From: Pseudoalteromonas luteoviolacea
GTDB taxonomy: Bacteria; Pseudomonadota; Gammaproteobacteria; Enterobacterales; Alteromonadaceae
Direction: 5' to 3'
Assembly (NCBI RefSeq): GCF_001696455.1
Contig: NZ_MAUJ01000008.1
Span: 2,501-66,500 of the forward strand
DNA: 64,000 nucleotides
The translations under genes and the position numbers were made by a program. Shown here piece after piece: positions 25,450-34,742 of this stretch (its first letter is position 1; each line of letters opens with the position of its first letter). The notes under the pieces were generated by a model, which made no database searches, was not told where the DNA came from, and saw only the letters and a list, made by a program, of their open reading frames with translations.

Positions 25450-26168
25450 TACTTCTCGCCATCGGGCACAAATACGTAACCCAGACCCCAAACTGTTTGT
25501 ATATATCTCGGGTTTGAAGCATCTTCTTCAATCATTCTGCGCAGCCTCGACACTTGTACGTCTATGCTTCGCTCTAGCGCGCTATAGTCCCTTCCGCGAG
25601 CCAAGTTCATTAGTTTATCTCGACTCAAAGGTTCTCTCGGGTGACTCACCAACGCTTTAAGAACAGCAAACTCACCACTGGTTAATGCGATGGTTTCATC
25701 TCCTTTTTGCATCTCACGGGTCGCTAAATTCAACCGGAAAATACCAAACTCCACTTCATTTTCTTGCGTCGCAGGTGCACCGGGAACTTCTTTGGTTTTT
25801 CTTCTTAAAACAGCTTTAATACGAGCAAGTAACTCTCTTGGGTTAAATGGTTTTGGTAAGTAGTCATCCGCGCCTAGCTCGAGGCCAATAATGCGATCGA
25901 CCTCATCCCCTTTCGCGGTAAGCATTACAATCGGTATTTCATTTTCTTTTTGACGTAAGCGCCGACAAATAGACAAACCGTCTTCACCTGGTAACATTAA
26001 ATCCAGTACCATCAAATGGAAGTTTTCTCGTTCTAGCAGCCTATCCATTTGCTCTGCATTCGCAGCACTTCTAACAATAAAGCCCTGCTCAACAAGATAG
26101 CGCTCCAACAAACTTCGTAATCTCATATCATCATCAACTACGAGCACTTTAGTTGTTTCATTTCCCAT
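25449..26168 (-). CDS. ompR: Response regulator OmpR
   Basis: A 239-residue DNA-binding response regulator. The receiver domain (1-120) has the acidic pair DDD near residue 13, the phospho-acceptor Asp in VLDLMLPG near residue 56, the conserved Thr in MLTAKG and Lys in LPKPF. The C-terminal winged helix (about 138-235) ends IQTVWGLGYVFVPDG. It is partnered with envZ in a one-base overlap, and lies divergent to greB, as in enteric bacteria. It would control porin and osmotic or acid responses. Confidence 0.95.
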   Translation of the reverse strand: MGNETTKVLVVDDDMRLRSLLERYLVEQGFIVRSAANAEQMDRLLERENFHLMVLDLMLPGEDGLSICRRLRQKENEIPIVMLTAKGDEVDRIIGLELGADDYLPKPFNPRELLARIKAVLRRKTKEVPGAPATQENEVEFGIFRLNLATREMQKGDETIALTSGEFAVLKALVSHPREPLSRDKLMNLARGRDYSALERSIDVQVSRLRRMIEEDASNPRYIQTVWGLGYVFVPDGEK

Positions 26169-26317
26169 ATGATTCTTCTTTTTATCTTTATCGTATTGTT
26201 TAAATATAATTGAAATCTAGCAGCTTAGACACCATAACATACAGATAAGATTGTTACTGAAAGTTACAATTATCCGAAACATATGTACCCAAAGCGGGAT
26301 TATAAATACGATACACT

Positions 26318-26791
26318 ATGAAAACTAACTTGATCACGCCTGAAGGTTATCGAAAATTACAGCAAGAGCACGACCATCTGTGGTTCGAAAAGCGCCCTGA
26401 AATAACTAAAATCGTGAATTGGGCGGCGAGCCTTGGCGACCGTTCAGAAAACGCGGATTATACATTTAACAAACGACTACTAAGACAAATAGATAGACGA
26501 GTTAGGTATTTACGCAAACGCTTACCTGATTTAAAAGTAATCGAATATAATCCCCAACAAGCTGGCAAAGTGTATTTTGGCGCTTGGGTCGAAATTGAAA
26601 ATGACGACGGTGAAACTAAACGCTTTAGAATCGTTGGCCCTGATGAAATATACGAGCGTAATGACTATATTTCTATAGATTCTCCGATGGCGAGAGCCTT
26701 ATTGGGGAAGGCCGTTGACGACGACTTCACTGTTAACACACCTCAAGGCGAAGCCCTATGGTATGTCAATCGAATTGAATATCAGGCCTGA
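26318..26791 (+). CDS. greB: Transcription elongation factor GreB
   Basis: A 157-residue protein that rescues backtracked RNA polymerase by stimulating transcript cleavage. The N-terminal coiled coil (1-75) holds the acidic tip region GDRSENADY near residue 48, and the C-terminal FKBP-like domain covers about 80-157. The arginine- and lysine-rich helix (RRVRYLRKRLPDLK) favours GreB over GreA, as does the ompR-greB-tex order. Confidence 0.95.
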   Translation: MKTNLITPEGYRKLQQEHDHLWFEKRPEITKIVNWAASLGDRSENADYTFNKRLLRQIDRRVRYLRKRLPDLKVIEYNPQQAGKVYFGAWVEIENDDGETKRFRIVGPDEIYERNDYISIDSPMARALLGKAVDDDFTVNTPQGEALWYVNRIEYQA

Positions 26792-26877
26792 TCATACGTA
26801 CTCAAATATGATATGATATGGTCCTAAAGCTTAATTGAATTTTTAGCGTAGCTAATTGAACATTATAAGGATTTTGC

Positions 26878-29211
26878 ATGAGCAACATCTCAGCTCGTTT
26901 AGCCCAGGAGCTAAATGCCTCAGAGCAGCAAGTGCTGGCAGCCACCACATTGTTAGATGAGGGCGCAACTGTACCGTTTATCGCCCGATATCGTAAAGAA
27001 GTGACCGGTGGATTAGATGACTCGCAACTACGTTTGCTTGAACAAAGACTTTCTTACCTTCGCGAGCTAGAAGAGCGACGCGCCTTCATCGTTAAAACCA
27101 TCGAAGAACAAGGCAAGCTCACAGCTCAGCTGTCAAACGATATCGCCTCAGCCGAAAGCAAAACTGAACTTGAAGATTTATACCTGCCGTACAAGCCAAA
27201 ACGCCGCACCAAAGGCCAAATTGCCATAGAAGCGGGACTTGAATCATTGGCAGATCAATTATTTGCAGATCCGAATTTAAATCCTAGTCAGCTGGCTGAA
27301 GATTTTATTAACGCGGATGCAGGTTTTGCAGATACGAAAAGCGTCTTAGAAGGCGCCAAATTTATTCTGATGGAACGCTTTGCTGAAGATGCAAAGTTAC
27401 TCGCTAAGTTTAGACGTCACATCACAGACAATGCTCAGTTACAAAGTACGATAATTGCAGGCCAAGAAGACAATGGCAGTAAATACAGAGACTATTTTGA
27501 GCACAATGAACTCCTAAGTAAAGTACCATCACATCGTGCGCTCGCTATGCTACGTGCACGTAATGAAGGAATTTTACAACTGGCCATCAATCCTGAACCT
27601 ACGGCAGAAGACCACCAACAATTTTGCGCCCAGATGATCGCCGATCACTACCGCTTAGTTGTGTCCGGTGCTCCAGCCAGTGACTGGCTAATGACTGTTG
27701 TTCAGTGGGCATGGAAGATTAAGCTTTCTCTTCATTTAGAGAACGAGTTTCTAGGAACGTTAAGAGAAAAAGCAGAAAATGGCGCAATTGACGTTTTTGC
27801 TAAAAACTTAAAAGATCTACTCATGGCTGCACCCGCTGGTCCGAAAGTCACCATGGGTATCGACCCAGGTCTGAGAACTGGATGTAAGATTGCAATTGTT
27901 GATGCAACAGGAAAGCTGTTATCTACAACCACGATCTATCCGCATGCGCCTCAAAATCATTGGGATAAATCAATCCGCACCATTGAGCAGTTGAGCCGCC
28001 AACATAAAGTACAACTTATTGCGATTGGTAATGGTACCGCTTCTCGCGAAACAGACAAGCTCGCCGCAGAAGTACTCAAAGCAGCATCCGACCTACACCT
28101 CACCAAAATCATGGTCAGCGAAGCTGGGGCTTCGGTATACTCTGCTTCTGAGTTTGCAGCCAATGAATTTCCAGATTTGGATGTTTCTTTACGTGGTGCT
28201 GTTTCGATTGCTAGACGACTGCAAGATCCGCTGGCAGAGCTTGTGAAAATTGAACCTAAGTCAATCGGTGTTGGCCAGTACCAACACGACGTGTCTCAAA
28301 GCCAATTAGGCCTAGCACTGACAGCTGTTGTCGAAGATTGTGTAAACTCTGTAGGCGTCGACGTCAACACGGCGTCAGTGCCGCTTTTAACACGCGTGTC
28401 TGGTTTGAATAAAACGCTTGCCAGCAATATCGTCAAGTATCGTGATAGCAATGGCTCTTTTGCAAACCGTAAGCAACTGAAAAAAGTAGAACGCTTAGGT
28501 CCAAAGGCATTTGAACAGGCCGCTGGTTTCTTACGTATTCAAAATGGTGAAGATCCACTAGATGCTTCCGCAGTTCACCCTGAAGCTTACCCTGTAGTGA
28601 AGTTGATTTCTCAGTCGAAAGAGCTTGAAGTTCAAAACCTTATCGGTAATAGTGATGTGTTAAAGCAGCTCACACCGAGTGACTATGTAAATGATAAGTT
28701 TGGTTTACCGACTGTCACCGATATTATCGGCGAACTTGATAAGCCAGGTAGAGATCCACGCCCAGAGTTCAAAACTGCGCAATTCAAGGCTGGCGTCGAA
28801 AAGATTTCAGATTTGAAAGTCGGGATGATCTTAGAAGGGGTGGTCTCAAATGTTGCGAACTTTGGTGCTTTTGTCGATGTTGGTGTTCATCAAGATGGCT
28901 TAGTCCATATTTCAGCCATTACAGATAAGTTTATTTCAGATCCTCGCGAAGTGGTTAAAGCGGGTGATATTGTTAAAGTTAAAGTCATTGAAGTCGATGT
29001 GAACAGAAAGCGTATCAGCTTTACCATGCGCTTAAATGATGCTGCACCCTCACACTCGGAGCAAAGTTCTGGCAGCAAACCTCAAGCAAAATCGCCGAGT
29101 AACCAAGGCCGAAAACAAGATCGCCGAGAAAATAAAGGTAATCGCCGTGATCAAGGCAATGCTGCGATGGGAAATGCATTTGCTGAAGCATTTGCTAAAT
29201 TGAAAAAATAA
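26878..29211 (+). CDS. tex: Tex family RNA-binding transcription accessory protein (YhgF)
   Basis: A 777-residue cytoplasmic protein. Domain order matches Tex: helical N-terminal region, a YqgF/RNase H-like domain (about 325-450, VTMGIDPGLRTGCKIAIVDA), tandem helix-hairpin-helix (about 490-560, with NTASVPLLTRVSGLN), and an S1 RNA-binding domain (about 648-720, GMILEGVVSNVANFGAFVDVG). A low-complexity tail rich in Ser, Gln, Arg and Asn follows. An AAGGA site precedes the ATG. It follows greB after 86 bp. Confidence 0.96.
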   Translation: MSNISARLAQELNASEQQVLAATTLLDEGATVPFIARYRKEVTGGLDDSQLRLLEQRLSYLRELEERRAFIVKTIEEQGKLTAQLSNDIASAESKTELEDLYLPYKPKRRTKGQIAIEAGLESLADQLFADPNLNPSQLAEDFINADAGFADTKSVLEGAKFILMERFAEDAKLLAKFRRHITDNAQLQSTIIAGQEDNGSKYRDYFEHNELLSKVPSHRALAMLRARNEGILQLAINPEPTAEDHQQFCAQMIADHYRLVVSGAPASDWLMTVVQWAWKIKLSLHLENEFLGTLREKAENGAIDVFAKNLKDLLMAAPAGPKVTMGIDPGLRTGCKIAIVDATGKLLSTTTIYPHAPQNHWDKSIRTIEQLSRQHKVQLIAIGNGTASRETDKLAAEVLKAASDLHLTKIMVSEAGASVYSASEFAANEFPDLDVSLRGAVSIARRLQDPLAELVKIEPKSIGVGQYQHDVSQSQLGLALTAVVEDCVNSVGVDVNTASVPLLTRVSGLNKTLASNIVKYRDSNGSFANRKQLKKVERLGPKAFEQAAGFLRIQNGEDPLDASAVHPEAYPVVKLISQSKELEVQNLIGNSDVLKQLTPSDYVNDKFGLPTVTDIIGELDKPGRDPRPEFKTAQFKAGVEKISDLKVGMILEGVVSNVANFGAFVDVGVHQDGLVHISAITDKFISDPREVVKAGDIVKVKVIEVDVNRKRISFTMRLNDAAPSHSEQSSGSKPQAKSPSNQGRKQDRRENKGNRRDQGNAAMGNAFAEAFAKLKK

Positions 29212-29223
29212 ACATCTGACGTG

Positions 29224-29249
29224 AAAAAGGAAGGCTCGCCTTCCTTTTT
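29224..29249. terminator. Bidirectional terminator between tex and the SprA-related gene
   Basis: Perfect 11-bp stem AAAAAGGAAGG / CCTTCCTTTTT with a CTCG loop. A-runs and T-runs on both sides let it serve both converging genes. Confidence 0.93.
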
Positions 29250-29262
29250 AATTAACTACGAG

Positions 29263-30174
29263 TCAGACCGTCACTGACAGCTGTGCAACACTCGTAGGGG
29301 AGGCTACTTGATTATAAAAGCCTTCAACTCTTAATGCCCTTGACTCAATTTCAGGATCTCTCTCTATCGGTAAAGCCACAGCAAATGGGTCAGCTTCCTG
29401 TTGAAGGCGTTTTCGTTCTAAAACGGGCTGTTCAGATTGCGCTGTGCCTTCTTCTGTTAATCGACGATTTTGAAATCCTTGCACTCGTCTTGGAGAATCA
29501 CTACTTTCTTCATCGCCACTAATAGATTGCTTCGCGAGTTCCGCTTGCGCTGTCGCTATTTTTGAGGTGGCATCAGCAGCAATGGCACGATCTGCGCCTG
29601 AAGGCTCTGCTGGTGCTAACGCCGCCGCTCTGACTGTTTGCATTTTTTCGATGGTTTGCTGTGGATCCCCTTCAATGGGCGCCACATCAATCATTACCTG
29701 ACCGCCTACCGCATAGTTATTACCATCAGGTCCGCGTTGGTATTCATAGCTCGGCGCGCCTGCATATTGACCCCCAACCCTTGCATGGGCTTGCTCATGT
29801 AAGCGTACCTCACGATCCCTGTCTTTGAGCTCCATGATTTGTTGCTCGTCTTGCTCTTGTTGGGCCTGTTCTCGCTCGTCAACTTCTTCTTCGTTGCGCT
29901 CTTGGCCTTGCTGCTCTGCGGTTTCCTCTTCGTTACCTTCTTTTATGGTTTTATTTTCTTTGAGCTGGCCTGTTGAGTCATAGGTATCTTGACTGTCGTC
30001 TTGCGTACTACGAGACTTGTCATTATCTTGAAGGGATTTGTTTTCTGTAGCTGGAGGCGCAACTGCCGCAGGTTTTGGGATAACCTCACGCAGCTCGTTA
30101 TCGCGCCTAGCCGTTTCGGTATAGACGTTTGCAGTGTTTAAGTTTATCGCCGGTTGTGGCGTAACTATATTCAT
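29263..30174 (-). CDS. SprA-related putative metalloprotease-like protein
   Basis: A 303-residue protein with no signal peptide. A long, very acidic Glu/Gln-rich region (about 45-125) precedes a conserved block with L-H-E-Q-A-H-A, a zincin-type HExxH motif, then GGQYAGAPSYEYQRGPDGN and YAVGGQVMIDV, the hallmark of the SprA-related family (recalled as PF12118). Later come an APAEPSGADRAIAADA segment and a Gln- and Arg-rich tail. Catalytic activity is suggested by the motif but not proven. It is 2 bp downstream of a 102-residue gene on the same strand, so the pair forms an operon. Confidence 0.8.
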   Translation of the reverse strand: MNIVTPQPAINLNTANVYTETARRDNELREVIPKPAAVAPPATENKSLQDNDKSRSTQDDSQDTYDSTGQLKENKTIKEGNEEETAEQQGQERNEEEVDEREQAQQEQDEQQIMELKDRDREVRLHEQAHARVGGQYAGAPSYEYQRGPDGNNYAVGGQVMIDVAPIEGDPQQTIEKMQTVRAAALAPAEPSGADRAIAADATSKIATAQAELAKQSISGDEESSDSPRRVQGFQNRRLTEEGTAQSEQPVLERKRLQQEADPFAVALPIERDPEIESRALRVEGFYNQVASPTSVAQLSVTV

Positions 30175-30176
30175 TC

Positions 30177-30485
30177 CTACACTTTGATATCAACTAAAGT
30201 ACCAAGCACTTCATCTGCTGTCTGAATAGTTTGTGCGTTTGCTTTCGCGTTGAACTCTTCAACTCTCAAATTCACCAATGATTCGTCAATTCTGGGAGGC
30301 TGAGACACTGGTGCTGTAACCGCTTCTTCAGGTCGCGCTGCCTGTAGTTGACGTTGCTGAGCTAATTGCTCATCGCTTTGCTGATCAACGGTGGCACGGT
30401 TTATATCAGCTGTCGCTCGCTCAATATTTTGTTGCGCTCGATTAAAGCCTTCAACGCCAGCGTTAAGAACGTCTCCGATAGGCAT
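30177..30485 (-). CDS. Small protein resembling a flagellar rod/hook C terminus, unknown function
   Basis: A 102-residue Gln/Ala-rich cytoplasmic-looking protein. The middle (about 35-70) is low complexity. The C terminus (EEFNAKANAQTIQTADEVLGTLVDIKV) recalls the C-terminal helix of flagellar axial proteins such as FlgC, where A-N and a T-x-D-E-V/M-L-G-T-L/I pattern recurs. I saw no rod domain otherwise. It is the first gene of a two-gene operon with the SprA-related gene, separated by only 2 bp. Confidence 0.65.
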   Translation of the reverse strand: MPIGDVLNAGVEGFNRAQQNIERATADINRATVDQQSDEQLAQQRQLQAARPEEAVTAPVSQPPRIDESLVNLRVEEFNAKANAQTIQTADEVLGTLVDIKV

Positions 30486-30550
30486 AACGTACTCCTAATT
30501 ACAATTTCACTAAGGTAATTATTGCTCATAATATGTCCAAAATAAAGTCA

Positions 30551-30574
30551 AGGCGGCAAAAAATTGCCGCCTTT
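30551..30574 (-). terminator. Terminator-like hairpin downstream of bioH
   Basis: Perfect 10-bp stem AAGGCGGCAA / TTGCCGCCTT with a 4-nt loop, 15 bp after the bioH stop. The T tract on the minus strand is weak. Confidence 0.7.
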
Positions 30575-30588
30575 TACCGGATTAACTT

Positions 30589-31326
30589 TTAAAGGACTGA
30601 TTTTAGGTAAGTAATAAATTCCTGACGATGGGAAATAAACGGTGCATGTGATGCTTTTGGTAGAATTTTATGCGTAAAAGCGCCATTTAGCCAGCTCAAT
30701 TCGTCCACAACTTGTGCGGGAACAAGGGCATCCAGTCGGCCGAAAACACCGGTTATTGGACATGTTAGTTTACTAAATTCATGCCTTAGATCGGTGCTTT
30801 GTAAAATATCTAACCCTGCACTCAATGCCGTACCTGCTGGCTCTGGTGCTTGCAGTAAAAGCGCCTTAATTTGTTTGATGTCTGCTTTGGCATGTTCGCT
30901 GCCCATTGCTTGTATCGCTAAAAAACGTTCGATTGTTTTACGGCTATCTTTGGCTAGCTGGACTTTAAATTGTGCGAGCACGTCAGGCTTAATGCCCGGC
31001 CATATGTCTGACTCACAGAACTGAACATTTGAGGCGACTAAAACAAGGTGTGCCACTTTATCTGGCCTCGTTGCAGCCAGTCTTGTCGCAACTAATCCAC
31101 CTAGCGACCACCCAATCACGATACTATTGGGTTGAATAAATGTATCGATACTTTCAACAATGGCATCCAAATCATAATGTGTTTCCGGCAATGCCTCACC
31201 ACCAAACCCTGGGAGATTTAAAGCTCGTACTGGTCGCTTTAGTTCTGCGGCAAGCTCTGTTTCTATTAATTGCCAAACTTGCTTGTTCATTCCCCAACCG
31301 TGCAACAGCACAACTTCATTTTGCAT
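30589..31326 (-). CDS. bioH: Pimeloyl-ACP methyl ester carboxylesterase BioH
   Basis: A 245-residue alpha/beta hydrolase that removes the methyl ester from pimeloyl-ACP before biotin assembly. It has the oxyanion region LLHGWGMN (7-14), nucleophile Ser in GWSLGG near residue 74, Asp in FGRLDALVP near residue 196 and His in ASHAPFISH near 224. Length and N terminus (MQNEVVLLHGWG) fit BioH. It is divergent from comF, a pairing known in other gammaproteobacteria. Confidence 0.93.
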   Translation of the reverse strand: MQNEVVLLHGWGMNKQVWQLIETELAAELKRPVRALNLPGFGGEALPETHYDLDAIVESIDTFIQPNSIVIGWSLGGLVATRLAATRPDKVAHLVLVASNVQFCESDIWPGIKPDVLAQFKVQLAKDSRKTIERFLAIQAMGSEHAKADIKQIKALLLQAPEPAGTALSAGLDILQSTDLRHEFSKLTCPITGVFGRLDALVPAQVVDELSWLNGAFTHKILPKASHAPFISHRQEFITYLKSVL

Positions 31327-31383
31327 ATTTTTAAACCTAGAGCCAAAATTAGCGCTATGATAGCGATTCAGGGAATGAAAGCA

Positions 31384-32061
31384 ATGTCACTACGACTCAC
31401 TTTAAGAAAGGGACTGTTTCCAACACACTGCCAAATGTGCCAAACACCCATTGACGAAACTGGGTTATGCCATATTTGCCACGCATCATTACCACTGTTC
31501 ACCCACTCAGAAACTAACTTATTTTCCCGACCGGACATTAGTCGCATGTTTCACTTACCACATTGCGACGGATTATCCGCATGCGGCTGGTATCAAGGCG
31601 CGTTAGCAGGGTGGTTAAAACAGGTAAAATACAACAACAGCCGAGTGGCCATGAAGATACTTCGCCAAGTTATTGCAAAACATTGGCATCACTTAGACTT
31701 TGTAAACAAAGTCGGTATAGATGCTTGCATACTGGTGCCCGTAGCAAAAACCCGACTCATCTTTAGAGGGTATAATCAGGTCTACCAAACTTGGGCACCA
31801 TTACTTGAACGGGCACACTTACCGATTATCAATGTACTAGGAAAGCACGCAGCTCCTTCACAAGTAACAATGCGAAAACAGGCAAGAAAACAAAGCGCCA
31901 AAAAGGCTTACTACCTCAAACACAGCTTGATGCACAAACGCATTCTTCTTATTGACGATGTGATGACAACGGGGGCAACCCTCAATCACATATCAGCACT
32001 GTGCAAAGAAGCAGGCGCGTCCCAAGTGTGGGCATTCACAACCTGCTTGACGGAAACTTAA
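31384..32061 (+). CDS. comF: ComF family phosphoribosyltransferase-like protein
   Basis: A 225-residue protein from the start chosen. The N terminus has a four-cysteine zinc finger (C-x2-C in HCQMCQ and CHIC), and the C-terminal half is a PRPP-binding fold with the motif ILLIDDVMTTGATL near residue 188. ComF proteins take part in DNA uptake and recombination (family knowledge). The reading frame opens further upstream, but MSLRLTLRKG at 31384 has an AGGGA site about 9 nt before it; an ATG at 31357 is an alternative. It is divergent from bioH. Confidence 0.9.
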   Translation: MSLRLTLRKGLFPTHCQMCQTPIDETGLCHICHASLPLFTHSETNLFSRPDISRMFHLPHCDGLSACGWYQGALAGWLKQVKYNNSRVAMKILRQVIAKHWHHLDFVNKVGIDACILVPVAKTRLIFRGYNQVYQTWAPLLERAHLPIINVLGKHAAPSQVTMRKQARKQSAKKAYYLKHSLMHKRILLIDDVMTTGATLNHISALCKEAGASQVWAFTTCLTET

Positions 32062-32063
32062 GC

Positions 32064-34598
32064 TTACTTTACCGCATGGGCAAAAAACAAAGCGTTGTTA
32101 ATTAGCTTGCTCGTACCGTACCAATACCCCCTGAAAACTGGGTTATCGGTCATAGCAATCACCACGCCTTTGCCGTACTCATCTGCAATTAACACACTAG
32201 AGGCCGCTATCTGATTTACATTGCGCTGATCTGCATATCCAGATAATAAGGGATTGCTCGTATACTTTAGAACACTTGTAAATGGCCGACCAGTTTGCTT
32301 CATCACCCAAGTACTATTTTTGAAAACAGGTAAGATTTCATCTTCCAGACCAAATGCGAGTGGGTGAGAAAGGTCTGCACGTGTGTTGAATATCGCACCT
32401 GCAATACGCTGTTTAGCAGCAAGCTCTTCACGCGCTGAAAATGGCATGCCTTGTGTCTCAAATTGCGCTCGCATTTCCTTTTTAGAAATTGTTTCAACAT
32501 TCAGTATCTGCTGATCAATTAACCACTGTGCACCGCGCTTGTGTCCCCAGATCACGCCTCCTTTTTTCACCCAGGATAAAACAGCAGCCTTAGTCGCCTT
32601 ACTCAAACCTCGGTAGTTGCCATCTACCATAATTATGTGTGTGTATCGAGCCAAGTTGGCTCTTGATAGACGGCGCTGCTCAATGAGAGTTGGTGCGATA
32701 CCGACGTGCCTATCTAGGTGGTACCACATTTCCCCCACTTCATACTGACTGGTTCCTTCTCCCCCCACCAGCAGCACCTTCGGCTGTTTCAATGGCATCA
32801 TTAATCTTGAACCCAAATCAATGCCCTGAGCGGTTAAGCCGCTGCGAATCGCAAACACATCTATCGACGATTGCGTCACTATCTCAATTAACACACTCGG
32901 CCAATTTTTATTACTTTGCACACCAGCTGGAATAACCACCGTGCCTGATGAAAAAGTTAGTTCGCCTTGGTGCGTTCGCGCTGAGAATGACTGCAAAGCC
33001 ACCCGCGCCTCAATGCCGGCTCCAAGCAGCCGATTTAACAGCTTTGGTGCCAAATAGTCGTCCCAAGAAAATGCATAGGCGTATGCCCCTGTTTGGACTG
33101 CTTTATTAAGCGTTGGCGGTTCTATTTTTATTGGATTTGTCGCAACTTTTAGTCCCCAACGACTTTTGATGGGCGCAAAACTTAAATCAAATGCATGAGG
33201 TAAAGTCCACCCAGATACGTCGTAGAAAGTATTGTCTTCAAAGTTTGTCTGCGTTGAAAAAACGGCTTTAATAAGGCGATACTGAGACTGTGTTAAAGGC
33301 ACAAAAATATCACCAATTTGATAAGTTCTGCCGGCCACTTTCACTGCTTTTGTTATCTCGTAAGCATTTATTTGGTGGTGGCTTAATAACTTAACAAATG
33401 ATTCAAACCGAGATATATCGTTACCTTTGGCGACCACATACCCTTTCACATCCTCTTTGTCAGCAAGCTTGAGCGCATCAAGGTAAAATGTTTGTTGGTA
33501 ATCCAGTAATGCCTCTTTATGCTTCAATGCCCCTTTGAATGTGGATAAAGACGTCAGCAGCTGGTTTTTTATCGTGCGGTGGAAGTGTAAGTCTCCATTG
33601 ATTGACTCTTGTACATGACCCCGACTACTCGCTTGTTCGAATAGAATCCCAACTGCCCCATTAATATCGGGATACGTTGACCCTTTGCCGACATAAAAGT
33701 CATCAAAACTTTCTTGAGTGAAATATAATTGCTTTTCTCTGTCCAGTATCTCTGCATGATACTCGGCTAATTTATGGGTTAATGCTTGGTTTTGTGGTGG
33801 TGTAATTGGGTGAGTCCGACTGGGAATACCGGGTTGAAAGAAGTAGCTACTGTTGGTACCCATTTCATGAAAATCTGTCAACACCGTTGGCTTCCAATGG
33901 TGAAACTGCGCCACACGCGCTTTGGATTCTGGGTGTTGAAGTAACAACCAATCACGATTAAGGTCAAACCAATAGTGATTGGTACGTGACGATGGCCATG
34001 CCTCAACATGTTCACGGCTGGCCGGATCTGCAGATAACGTCTTCCCTCTGTTACTGTTCGCCCAGTGGGCAAACCTAGCTAACCCATCAGGGTTTAATGC
34101 TGGGTCTAGTAGGATAACGTTGTTCTCTAACAGGTTATTGATCTCATCGCCTTGTGCTGCGGCTAAGTAGTAAGCCAACAACAATGCGGCATTACTCCCT
34201 GACGGTTCATTACCATGAACACTGTATCCCATCCAAATAATATTGGGCGCTGCACTGCGATCCTTACTGACGCTTAGGCTCGCTAGATGGTCTTGCCGTA
34301 TTTGTTCTAGCTTATCTTGGTTTTTAGCAGTGGTGACAGCAAGTAATAGCAAAGGTCGACGTTCATGGCTAAAGCCAATTGTTGAAATGCTCATTCTAGG
34401 ACTTTGTTGTGCAAGCAATGTCAGGTAACTTACCAGCTGATCATGCCTAACATGCCATTCACCCACTTCATACCCAAGTACTTCACTCGGTTTTGTGATG
34501 CTTTGATCAAATTCGATGTCCGCAGAAAAATAGTAACTTAGTGGCTTAGCTTGGCTTTGAAATATCAAAAACCCAAGTAAGAACAAGGTGATTCTCAT
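32064..34598 (-). CDS. Secreted M14-family zinc carboxypeptidase-like protein
   Basis: An 844-residue exported protein with an 18-residue signal peptide. The N-terminal catalytic domain (about 40-350) shows the M14 zinc ligands: H-x-x-E in VHGNEPSG near residue 129 and a later His in FHEM near residue 244, with NPDGLARF near 171 and a putative catalytic Glu in ILFEQASSRG near residue 321. The C-terminal half (about 380-844) is a class I glutamine-amidotransferase-like region seen in some large M14 proteins; this part I infer. It probably degrades peptides in the periplasm or outside the cell. It converges with comF (2 bp apart). Confidence 0.88.
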   Translation of the reverse strand: MRITLFLLGFLIFQSQAKPLSYYFSADIEFDQSITKPSEVLGYEVGEWHVRHDQLVSYLTLLAQQSPRMSISTIGFSHERRPLLLLAVTTAKNQDKLEQIRQDHLASLSVSKDRSAAPNIIWMGYSVHGNEPSGSNAALLLAYYLAAAQGDEINNLLENNVILLDPALNPDGLARFAHWANSNRGKTLSADPASREHVEAWPSSRTNHYWFDLNRDWLLLQHPESKARVAQFHHWKPTVLTDFHEMGTNSSYFFQPGIPSRTHPITPPQNQALTHKLAEYHAEILDREKQLYFTQESFDDFYVGKGSTYPDINGAVGILFEQASSRGHVQESINGDLHFHRTIKNQLLTSLSTFKGALKHKEALLDYQQTFYLDALKLADKEDVKGYVVAKGNDISRFESFVKLLSHHQINAYEITKAVKVAGRTYQIGDIFVPLTQSQYRLIKAVFSTQTNFEDNTFYDVSGWTLPHAFDLSFAPIKSRWGLKVATNPIKIEPPTLNKAVQTGAYAYAFSWDDYLAPKLLNRLLGAGIEARVALQSFSARTHQGELTFSSGTVVIPAGVQSNKNWPSVLIEIVTQSSIDVFAIRSGLTAQGIDLGSRLMMPLKQPKVLLVGGEGTSQYEVGEMWYHLDRHVGIAPTLIEQRRLSRANLARYTHIIMVDGNYRGLSKATKAAVLSWVKKGGVIWGHKRGAQWLIDQQILNVETISKKEMRAQFETQGMPFSAREELAAKQRIAGAIFNTRADLSHPLAFGLEDEILPVFKNSTWVMKQTGRPFTSVLKYTSNPLLSGYADQRNVNQIAASSVLIADEYGKGVVIAMTDNPVFRGYWYGTSKLINNALFFAHAVK

Positions 34599-34742
34599 AT
34601 CAACTCCGTCTTTTTAATCTTACCCTTACGCTACCAAGACGCACTGTTTAGCAGCAAATTTTTACGCCCAACACTAGCTACAATAAGATGAGGGGGGTAT
34701 CATAGGGAGTAACCGAGTAATTTAGTCAAGTATAGCCAGATT

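Noticed and set aside
25450..25491. Longer EnvZ N terminus
   Set aside because: The extra 14 residues come from the ompR 3' end read in another frame; the ATG at 25449 forms a normal one-base overlap.
26781..26792. 12-bp palindrome at the greB stop
   Set aside because: It is short and partly coding, has no flanking promoter, and can arise by chance.
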